Source: Candidatus Avelusimicrobium facis (GTDB lineage: Bacteria; Elusimicrobiota; Elusimicrobia; Elusimicrobiales; Elusimicrobiaceae). Taken from it: 36,756 nt of DNA. The stretch covers positions 1 to 36,756 of the forward strand of contig CAAFHX010000018.1 in the NCBI GenBank assembly GCA_900762815.1, written 5' to 3'. Below are positions 30,304 to 36,756 of the stretch, one piece after another (the stretch's first letter is position 1; the number at the start of each line of letters is the position of its first letter). Both the position numbers and the translations under genes were made by a program. The notes below the pieces were generated by a model. That model worked only from the letters and a program-made list of their open reading frames with translations, had not been told where the DNA came from and searched no databases.

Positions 30304-30337
30304 AAAACACGGGGCCCACCCATGGCCCCGTGTTTTT
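30303..30337. terminator. Bidirectional terminator between MATE and the PAS protein
   Basis: AAAAACACGGGGCC pairs perfectly with GGCCCCGTGTTTTT across a 7-nt loop, giving U-tracts in both directions for two convergent genes. Confidence 0.93.
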
Positions 30338-30356
30338 GTTGCAGATTGCGTCCCGT

Positions 30357-33300
30357 CTAATTTTGGCGCACGCCGATCAGGCCATATCCCTCCACCTGCC
30401 CCTGGATATCCTTCATCAGAAAGACGTCCCAATTGGCGGAAATGTATTTGCCGTGCTCGTCGGCCAAGTCCAGCTTGACCTGAAAGGCATTGCCCGAGGC
30501 AGAGCGCTCCGCCTCCTCAAAGGTGCGGCGGCTGCCGTTGGCGCTGCGGATAAACTCCACAAAGAATTCCCGGTTTTCCACCGTCTGCGGGCGGCGGCCC
30601 GTGGCGTTTAAAAACACATTGTTGGCATAGCGCACGCGGTAGTGCAAATCCAGCACCACGGCGGGCAAATCCACATATTCCAATGTATGGATGAAGCTTT
30701 GCGAAGTTTCGCCCAGCATTTTGCTGGCCTCGCGCAGTTCAATGCGCAAACTCAAAATGCGCGACATAATGCCGATGAGCTCTTCCGCCCCCTCATCAAA
30801 ATGGGCCCGCGGCTTCTGCGCGGCAAAACACAAGGCCCCCGCCACCTTGCCCCCCACATACAACGGAGCGGCTATCAAAGAGCCAAAGCCCTTTTGCTTG
30901 TGGATGCAGCGTTTGCAATTGGTGTTGGCCAAATCCGGGAACACGACCACATTGTCATCGCGCACATCAAAGAGACATTCCTCCACCGGGAACACCATAT
31001 ACCGCTCTATTTGGAACGGATTGGGCGTGCTGTACACCACCGTCAGTTCATCGGGGCGGTGTTCATTAAAACGCATCACCAAGCCCGCTTGGGCTTTAAA
31101 CACCTTTTTGCCGAAGTCCAAAATTTTATCCACCTGTTCGGTAATGGTGCCCTTATTTTCATTGCTGATTTGATATAGCTGGCGGATGTGTTTTTCGTGG
31201 ACGTGGCGGTCGGTTACATCCCGCACCCACAAAATCACTTCCTCCCGGCCGGAAATCGGAGTGCAAACCGTTTCAAAAAAACGCCGTTTGCCCCCCAGCT
31301 CCCATTCAAATTCAAAGTTGGTATTGACGTTGACACTGGAAGCCTCTTTAATGGCAAAGAGCTCCTTTTCCGCTGCGTCATCGGGCCAATACTGCACGGG
31401 CAATTTGCCCATAAACTGCGTTTGGGCTTGGGCTTGGTTCAAATACGGCAAGTTGGACGACACCTCCGTCACGCGGCCTTCCCAATTGGTCTTTAAGTAC
31501 AGCCCCGGCAAGGTTTGGCGCATACTGCGCAGCTCTTGCGCTTCTTTAGAGTCCCGCGCCACCCGGGCCATGACCCCGGAGAGATCCTGCACCACCGCCA
31601 GCACCGTATTTTGCCCCGGAATATCCAGCGGCGTCAGCGTAACGGCTACTTCGTTCCGCTTTCCCTCTTTGGTAAAGAGCGGGGCATGGAACAGGCTGCG
31701 GCCTTGGGTGCGCAATTGCTTGGCGCAACGCTGGAAGAGCGTCTGCACCTGTGCCAAATTCTGCCCGTCGGGTTGCGTAAACAAATGTTCAAAGGGCATG
31801 GAAGTCAACTCGTCATGGGTGTACCCCATGCGTTCGGTAACGTATTTATTGGCCTGCCGCACGCGGCCAAAGCGGTCTTCTTCAAACTCTACAGAGAAGA
31901 CACATCCGTCCGTGGCCTCCAGCAACGCATTGAGCTGTGCCGAGCGTTCCTGCAAGATTTGCATAATCTGCTTTTGAAACGCCATATTGCGGAAGATAAA
32001 CACATAGCTTCCGTTAGCGGCGCGCTGCGCGCTGACCCTCACGGGGGCCGTCTCCAACCCGCTGGCCAAGTGAATGCGGTAGTCGCGGTTTTCAAAAGAG
32101 TCCTTTTTGCGCAGCAGCTTCAAGTCCTCGCTCAGCAGGGGCAAGCTGTCTTGGCTAAAGATTTTTAAAATTTCTTGGCCTTTCAGCTCGGGTAACTCCA
32201 GCTGGCACAATTCGCAGAATAAGTGATTGCAGGAGATAATTTTAAACCGGTCCGAGCACACCACATACGGCTCTGTATTGGGCAGCCACACAGCGGCGGG
32301 CGCTTGCGGAGGCTGCGGCTTGCTCCCCGCTGCCGGGGCCACAGGGGCGTTCGGGGCGGGTACGGCCACCGGGGCCGGCGTATGCGGCGGTTGCGACGGA
32401 GCATCCCCTTGGCGCGGCTGCAGGGTAACCAGATAGTCGGCCTCTACCGTGCCGTTTTTGGCGTCGCGGCGGTTGAACGGCTCCAGCACCAGGTGCAGCT
32501 CCAGCACCCCTTGGCCTTGGATGCGGCCCGGGAATTTCGCGGCGGCTTTGGCAAAGTCAAAGGTATAGTCCATTTCGGCCCGTTCTCCGGCGCGCAAGCT
32601 GCGGCGCACCGGCAAGCTCAGCGCGGGGCGGATATAGACATTGCGGTAGAAATTGCGGTCTTTTTCCGTCAGATGGAACAGGTCCTGCGCGGCCTTATTC
32701 ATGGCGCTGATGTAGCCTTTGGGGTTTAAAATAAAAGCCGGCAGCAAGCCGCGTTCAAATACGTTTTTGAACTTCTCGCGTTCGCTGCGCAGGTCGCGCA
32801 AGGCTTTGTTGACATTGGTTACGTCGCGCAAAAAGGCAATGACAATGCGCCGCCCCAAATATTTAGAAGCCATGGCCGCCAGCTCTATTTCCGCCGGATC
32901 ACCCGACTTTTTGACAAAGTGCAGCTGTACCGGCTCGCGCGAGCCGTCCAGGCCGTTGACGACGGCATCGTATTTTTCCTTAGCAAAGAGCCGGTGGTCC
33001 GGCGCTATGAATTCAGCCAGCGTCCGGCGCATCAGCTCCTCCACCGAGTCAAACCCCAACACCGTGCACGCGGCGTGGTTGGCATAAATGATTTTGCGGT
33101 CCTCTAAGATGACAATTCCCTCGCGGGCGTTTTCCACCAACAGAGAGTTCTTTTCCCCCGCCTCGCGGATTTGTTTTTCCATTTTGGTCTTGAGGGTAAT
33201 ATCTTCAGAAACATTGAGCAAATAATCCGGCGATCCGTCAGCCTTATACAGCGGCGTTTTGACCGTGTGCATAATTTTGACGCCCTCGTTCGGCGTGGAA

Positions 33301-35765
33301 ATCAATTCCTGCGGGATATTGTGCTCGCGGCGGCTTTCAAAAACCTTTTGGTCCGCCTCACGCAAGAACTCCGCCTGCTCCTGGGTGATATCGGTGCGGT
33401 AGCTGTCGCGGCCGATGACGTCCTTGGCCGTCACGCCGAAGAGGTCCTCGCTCTTTTTGTTCCACACAATATAATTGCCGTCGGACTTTTTAACGGACAG
33501 GGCAATAGGCAAATTGTCCACCACGTTTTGCAAGAAGTTCTTGGCGTGGCGGATTTCCTTTTCCTGTTGTTTCTTTTGCGTAATGTCCTCGGCAATGGTC
33601 AGCACCATCAGCGGCTGGCCCTTGGCGTCAAACACCGGGGCTTTGATCAGGTGCAAGAGCAGTTTGCGACCGTCGTCGGTGGTGTATTCCTCTTCGGGAA
33701 TATCCAAAATTTCCTTGCATTTAAAAAGGTCGCTCTCGCGTTGTTCGTAGCTGCCGCTGTTGCGGGGGCTGTCTTTTTCGCTGGGGAAGAGCTGCTCGGC
33801 AGCCTTGTTAAAGAAATAGGCCTGGTGGTCGGCCCCATAGGCGTAAATGGCCACGGGGGCATTGTCCAAAATGGCTTGTTGGAAGTTTTGGGTTTCCACC
33901 AATTTGCGCTCTTGTTCGCGTTTGTCCGTGATGTCTTCGGCAATAGAAAGCACCATGAAGGGCTTGCCCTCTTTATCAAACACGGGCACCTTGATGAGGT
34001 GCAACAAAAGCTCATTCCCGGCTTTGGTGATATATTTCTCTTCGGGGATGTCTATAATTTTGCCGTCCTTGAACATTTGGCGTTCCCGGTCGCCGTAGAA
34101 GTTATTTTCCTCTTTATACAAACTTTCGCCGGTGAACATTTCCAAGGCTTTGCGGTTGACGAAGGACATCACCTGGTTAATGCCTCTGGCGTAAATGGCC
34201 AGCGGGGCATTGTCCAAAATGGCCTGTTGGAAGTTTTGGCTTTCCACCAGTTTGCGCTCCTGCTCTTTTTTGTCTGTGATGTCGTCCACCATGGTAATGA
34301 CGAACTCGGGGTTTCCCTCCGCATCCGTTACGGGCACCTTGACCATATGCAGCAGGCGTGTTTCGCCGGTTCCGGTCGTGTAAGGCTCCTCTGCAATACT
34401 CAGCGGCTTGCCCGATTCCAGCACGTGGGCTTCGCGGTCTAAATATTTGCCGACTTGCTCTTTGGTTTCATGCGGCAGAGAGCCCTGCTCGTCAAAGGAT
34501 TCCTCCTCCGCGCCGAAAATCTTTTCGCATTCTTTGTTGCGCAGCAGCATTTTGCCCATTTTGGTGCGGGCGTACAAGCCGATGGGGGCATTGTCTACAA
34601 TGGCGGAAAGGAAGCTGTTGGCTTTGGCAATTTCGCGCTCCTGCTCGCGCTTGGTGGTTACGTCTTCCACAATGCTCAGCACCAAGGGTTCCGGCCCGGC
34701 GTGCTTGAGCGGCACCTTAATCATGTGAATTAATTTTTCTTTGCCGTTGCGGTCCACATAAATTTCGTCGGGATAGTCACGCAAGACGCCCTCTTCTATG
34801 ATTTGCCGTTCGCGCTCGGCATAGTGGCGCACGGTGGCCAAATCCTGTTTGGGGTGCGGTGAATTAACACACTTGGGTTCCGTCTCGGCAAAAACCTCTT
34901 GGCTCTGTTTATTGTAAAAGGTCATCACGCCGTCAATCGTGCGCGTGTATAAGCCCAAGGGTACATGGTCCACCACCGCACGCAACAAATTGCGCGTTTG
35001 CAGCAGTTCTTCCTCTTGGGCGTGGCGGGAAGTGATGTCTTCAAATACGGTTAGAATGGTGGATAAGTCGCCGTCTTTATCCAAGGTGGCCACCTTGGTT
35101 ACGGATAAAATCCGCTCTCCCCCGCGCTCGGCGCGGAAGCTGATTTGGCGGGAAACGGAGCCCTGTTTTTGCTGCATAATCGTTTGGTCCAGCCGCTCCA
35201 GCGCGCCGAAAAGCTGTCCCGGCAGCAACTCGGCCATTTTTTTGCCTACCGCCGACGGGGTAGGAACGGAAAAGAGCTTTTCGGCCTGGTCGTTCCACAG
35301 GCGGCAAACACCGCGCAGGTCTTGCACCGTCACGGCACAGGGGTAATTATTCACAATGGATTTGAAGAATTGTTTTTCGCCCAGCAATTCGCGGTATTGC
35401 GGCACTTCGTCCAGCCCCAGCAGCACATAAGGCGTATTGGGCACCGGGCACGCGCTGAGGTTGACAAACACCGTGTCCAGCTCTTTGTTGACTAATTCCT
35501 TGAGCAATTTTTGCGGGCCGTCTTCGGCCAACAGCTGGCCCACATCGGCCTGGGTCAGGCCGTATTTGGAAATGCTCCTGCCTTCCATGGCCTTAGGCGT
35601 AAAGCCCAGCAGCGCGGCGGCACGGGCATTGGCGGATAAAACGTCGCCTTTTTCATCCAAGACGCAGACGGCATTGGGCAGCATACCGATAAAAGAGATA
35701 AGTTGCTCCACACCTTCGGGAGTGTTGGAATTTTTAGAGAAGAACGAAAATAGTTTATTAGCCAT
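30357..35765 (-). CDS. Giant multi-PAS/GAF protein with no visible output domain
   Basis: The 1802-residue soluble protein has about 13 PAS-like units starting near residues 28, 135, 260, 387, 515, 633, 745, 873, 998, 1162, 1278, 1415 and 1692, and one GAF domain at about 1550-1673 with a CKRC pair. Units 3-7 share the pattern (I/V)(V/L)DN(A/L)P(I/L/V)(G/A), and many end in a PAC-like E-D-(I/V)-T motif. A Pro/Ala linker lies at about 1120-1158. I see no histidine kinase (no H-box, N/G boxes), GGDEF, EAL, HTH or methyl-accepting domain, and no transmembrane helix. It ends on a PAS. It may be a scaffold or ligand sensor for a partner in trans. Start 35765 is chosen for its GAGGAAAAC SD. Confidence 0.9.
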   Translation of the reverse strand: MANKLFSFFSKNSNTPEGVEQLISFIGMLPNAVCVLDEKGDVLSANARAAALLGFTPKAMEGRSISKYGLTQADVGQLLAEDGPQKLLKELVNKELDTVFVNLSACPVPNTPYVLLGLDEVPQYRELLGEKQFFKSIVNNYPCAVTVQDLRGVCRLWNDQAEKLFSVPTPSAVGKKMAELLPGQLFGALERLDQTIMQQKQGSVSRQISFRAERGGERILSVTKVATLDKDGDLSTILTVFEDITSRHAQEEELLQTRNLLRAVVDHVPLGLYTRTIDGVMTFYNKQSQEVFAETEPKCVNSPHPKQDLATVRHYAERERQIIEEGVLRDYPDEIYVDRNGKEKLIHMIKVPLKHAGPEPLVLSIVEDVTTKREQEREIAKANSFLSAIVDNAPIGLYARTKMGKMLLRNKECEKIFGAEEESFDEQGSLPHETKEQVGKYLDREAHVLESGKPLSIAEEPYTTGTGETRLLHMVKVPVTDAEGNPEFVITMVDDITDKKEQERKLVESQNFQQAILDNAPLAIYARGINQVMSFVNRKALEMFTGESLYKEENNFYGDRERQMFKDGKIIDIPEEKYITKAGNELLLHLIKVPVFDKEGKPFMVLSIAEDITDKREQERKLVETQNFQQAILDNAPVAIYAYGADHQAYFFNKAAEQLFPSEKDSPRNSGSYEQRESDLFKCKEILDIPEEEYTTDDGRKLLLHLIKAPVFDAKGQPLMVLTIAEDITQKKQQEKEIRHAKNFLQNVVDNLPIALSVKKSDGNYIVWNKKSEDLFGVTAKDVIGRDSYRTDITQEQAEFLREADQKVFESRREHNIPQELISTPNEGVKIMHTVKTPLYKADGSPDYLLNVSEDITLKTKMEKQIREAGEKNSLLVENAREGIVILEDRKIIYANHAACTVLGFDSVEELMRRTLAEFIAPDHRLFAKEKYDAVVNGLDGSREPVQLHFVKKSGDPAEIELAAMASKYLGRRIVIAFLRDVTNVNKALRDLRSEREKFKNVFERGLLPAFILNPKGYISAMNKAAQDLFHLTEKDRNFYRNVYIRPALSLPVRRSLRAGERAEMDYTFDFAKAAAKFPGRIQGQGVLELHLVLEPFNRRDAKNGTVEADYLVTLQPRQGDAPSQPPHTPAPVAVPAPNAPVAPAAGSKPQPPQAPAAVWLPNTEPYVVCSDRFKIISCNHLFCELCQLELPELKGQEILKIFSQDSLPLLSEDLKLLRKKDSFENRDYRIHLASGLETAPVRVSAQRAANGSYVFIFRNMAFQKQIMQILQERSAQLNALLEATDGCVFSVEFEEDRFGRVRQANKYVTERMGYTHDELTSMPFEHLFTQPDGQNLAQVQTLFQRCAKQLRTQGRSLFHAPLFTKEGKRNEVAVTLTPLDIPGQNTVLAVVQDLSGVMARVARDSKEAQELRSMRQTLPGLYLKTNWEGRVTEVSSNLPYLNQAQAQTQFMGKLPVQYWPDDAAEKELFAIKEASSVNVNTNFEFEWELGGKRRFFETVCTPISGREEVILWVRDVTDRHVHEKHIRQLYQISNENKGTITEQVDKILDFGKKVFKAQAGLVMRFNEHRPDELTVVYSTPNPFQIERYMVFPVEECLFDVRDDNVVVFPDLANTNCKRCIHKQKGFGSLIAAPLYVGGKVAGALCFAAQKPRAHFDEGAEELIGIMSRILSLRIELREASKMLGETSQSFIHTLEYVDLPAVVLDLHYRVRYANNVFLNATGRRPQTVENREFFVEFIRSANGSRRTFEEAERSASGNAFQVKLDLADEHGKYISANWDVFLMKDIQGQVEGYGLIGVRQN
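33861..34285 (-). repeat. Recently duplicated PAS unit, 348-bp period
   Basis: The stretch from ATTGTCCAAAATGGC at 33861 recurs at 34209 with few differences over about 75 bp, exactly 348 bp (116 codons) apart. It encodes the start of PAS units 5 and 6 and their connector helix, evidence of duplication within the gene. Confidence 0.8.
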
Positions 35766-35854
35766 GTGTTTTCCTCGCGCGCGCGTAGTCGCGGCCCCCG
35801 GGGGACCGTGTTTTCTATATGCTAATAAATTCACGGCACACTTGCAAGGGAAAA

Positions 35855-36427
35855 CTAACGCAGGGCCGTGCGGCAGGTTACTTCCGCCCCTACAAAGAAG
35901 AGCTGGTTCTTTTTATACACGCAGGAAAGCCGGGTAGAAGGGCCTTGTTCCTCGGCGGGCGGAATAAAGCAGTCTACGCGTTTGCAATCGTAGGTTTCCC
36001 CGCAGGCGGCAAAGGAAGAGGACGGGAAATTGACCACGTACCAAGAAAATTCCAAATTGTATTGGAGGGCTTGCAACAGGCCGGGGCAATCGGCCACCCG
36101 GTCCGGGCAAGGGGGCTGCGGGCTTTGCGCGGTGGGCTGCAGAGTCTGCTGCAGCAAGGTGTAGCGTTGCTGCGGGGCCGGGCTGCCCTGCACCATGTAT
36201 ACGTCAAAACAGCTCAAGCCGTCGGGCTGCGCCGGGGTGCAGTTAAAGGGTTTCAGAATATCGTGCCCCGGGCAGGTGTCTTGCACTTGGTCCGCCTCGG
36301 TGGACAGATAATAGGGCGTTTCCCGCTGGGTGGACAGATGCACTTTCGGCCCGGCGCTCAACGCGGCGCAGGCCGTTAAAAACAACGGCAAAACGAACAA
36401 TAAGGACCGCACCCCAAACTGATGCAT
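35855..36427 (-). CDS. Secreted lipoprotein-like Cys-rich protein, unknown function
   Basis: The 190-residue protein begins MHQFGVRSLLFVLPLFLTAC, whose LTAC matches a lipobox (cleavage before Cys20). The mature part has about 10 further Cys and several Pro/Gln-rich stretches (QPTAQSPQPPCPDR); I do not recognise the family. It lies 89 bp upstream of the PAS giant on the same strand. A weak TTGCAA/TAGCAT pair between them leaves cotranscription open. The ATG is preceded by a CGGGGG tract that may serve as SD, within a small AAAAC-GGGG-GTTTT stem. Confidence 0.75.
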   Translation of the reverse strand: MHQFGVRSLLFVLPLFLTACAALSAGPKVHLSTQRETPYYLSTEADQVQDTCPGHDILKPFNCTPAQPDGLSCFDVYMVQGSPAPQQRYTLLQQTLQPTAQSPQPPCPDRVADCPGLLQALQYNLEFSWYVVNFPSSSFAACGETYDCKRVDCFIPPAEEQGPSTRLSCVYKKNQLFFVGAEVTCRTALR

Positions 36428-36447
36428 ACAAAACCCCCGTTTTAGTC

Positions 36448-36477
36448 AGCATAGCAGACGGCCCGGTGGTTCGTCAA
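36448..36477 (-). promoter_or_regulatory. Promoter of the lipoprotein-like gene
   Basis: On the minus strand TTGACG (36477-36472) and TATGCT (36453-36448) at 18 bp, starting near 36441, about 14 nt before the ATG. Confidence 0.6.
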
Positions 36478-36539
36478 GATAGAACAAAGGATTATAGGTC
36501 CTTACTTGGCACGGCTTTTTAGGCAAAAGGACTGCGTAT

Positions 36540-36570
36540 AAAAAAGTCCCCCGGGGGAAAAGCCCGGGGG
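36540..36570 (-). terminator. Terminator of the Cys-rich gene at the right edge
   Basis: On the minus strand CCCCCGGG pairs with CCCGGGGG across a 7-nt loop, followed by GACTTTTTT. It lies 25 bp after the stop of the partial CDS. Confidence 0.88.
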
Positions 36571-36594
36571 TTTTGTAAGGGGTATGCGTAGAGG

Positions 36595-36756
36595 TCAGGA
36601 GTAGTAGGGGGTATCCCATTTTGTACAAGTTGCCCCACTCCAAGAAGAACAAGAACGAGAGGAGGTCTTATTTCCCTCTTCATCGTAGGTATACTCAGAA
36701 CCGATGCTGGACCCCGTACACTTGCCATCGGACCCATAGCTATTGCAGTCTCTCGC
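36595..36756 (-). CDS. C-terminal part of a Cys-rich protein, cut by the window edge
   Basis: An open frame runs in from the right edge and stops with TGA at 36597-36595. Its 53 visible residues include DCNSYGSDGKCTG, EYTYDEEGNKTSSRSC and SGATCTKWDTPYYS. The Cys/Gly/Ser/Tyr composition resembles the secreted Cys-rich proteins of this window. The terminator directly downstream supports a real 3' end. The N-terminus, and so any signal peptide or pilin leader, lies outside. Confidence 0.7.
   Translation of the reverse strand, partial: ARDCNSYGSDGKCTGSSIGSEYTYDEEGNKTSSRSCSSWSGATCTKWDTPYYS

Noticed and set aside
33171..34442. A 423-codon open frame on the plus strand opposite the PAS gene
   Set aside because: It is an antisense shadow: the PAS repeats on the minus strand give a full-length protein with clear domains, and the antisense product has no motif or SD.
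30357..35765. Sensor histidine kinase annotation
   Set aside because: Multi-PAS proteins are often named kinases, but no H, N, D or G box is visible anywhere in the protein.
36428..36452. An extended N-terminus of the lipoprotein-like gene reading further upstream
   Set aside because: The predicted promoter -10 lies there, and the ATG at 36427 gives a proper lipobox signal peptide.

Overview
The window reads as a chromosomal segment of a Gram-negative-type bacterium of roughly 53-55% GC, most likely a member of the Elusimicrobiota (inference). The pointers are a type IV pilin-like protein with a GFTLIELLVVVLIIGIL leader, a pair of secreted Cys-rich proteins (one with a VTYFPVPY motif after its signal peptide), and the mix of housekeeping genes. 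There is no rRNA, CRISPR array, transposase, integrase or clear phage structural gene.

Layout. 1-1.1 kb: tRNA-Ser(GCU), a pilin-like gene with a 15-bp palindrome in its leader, and two palindromic repeat elements. 1.1-2.9 kb (minus): an AlkA-type DNA glycosylase and trpS. 3.0-7.4 kb (plus): a compact run fmt - PASTA protein - rpe - rpsP - khpA - trmD - rplS, apparently leaderless at fmt and lacking rimM between khpA and trmD. 7.6-10.3 kb (minus): two secreted Cys-containing proteins behind a strong promoter with a palindrome at the start site. 10.4-13.0 kb (minus): lon with a long Lys/Ala-rich tail and a CIRCE-like site over its promoter. 13.2-15.2 kb: a small secreted protein, a stand-alone clpP, and a secreted zinc-ribbon-like protein.

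15.3-17.3 kb is the least ordinary part. It holds weak small ORFs on the minus strand, one a 29-residue hydrophobic peptide; three copies of a GTTAGyAAAGTT-like element; a strong minus-strand promoter driving a structured leader with a three-way junction and a terminator; a divergent HTH + LexA-fold repressor whose catalytic Ser position is Ala; and a ~390-nt structured RNA with its own promoter and terminator. I could not match either RNA to a known class by eye.

17.3-30.3 kb is mostly housekeeping on the plus strand: a YggS-type PLP protein, a DUF167 protein, a secreted metzincin-like protease with a leaderless start, thrS (minus, no TGS domain), an LTA-synthase/sulfatase-family membrane enzyme, yajC-secD-secF, an unknown protein, a DUF374 acyltransferase, a second secreted zinc-ribbon-like protein with 55-residue tandem repeats, and a MATE transporter. 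30.3-36.4 kb (minus) carries a lipoprotein and a 1802-residue protein of about 13 PAS domains plus one GAF with no visible output domain. The right edge cuts a Cys-rich CDS on the minus strand.

Themes linking regions: secreted Cys-rich or zinc-ribbon proteins recur, several with palindromic upstream sites; Lys/Ala-rich tails sit on unrelated proteins (Lon, TrmD, SecF); several genes appear leaderless. All functional statements come from reading motifs; no database search was run.
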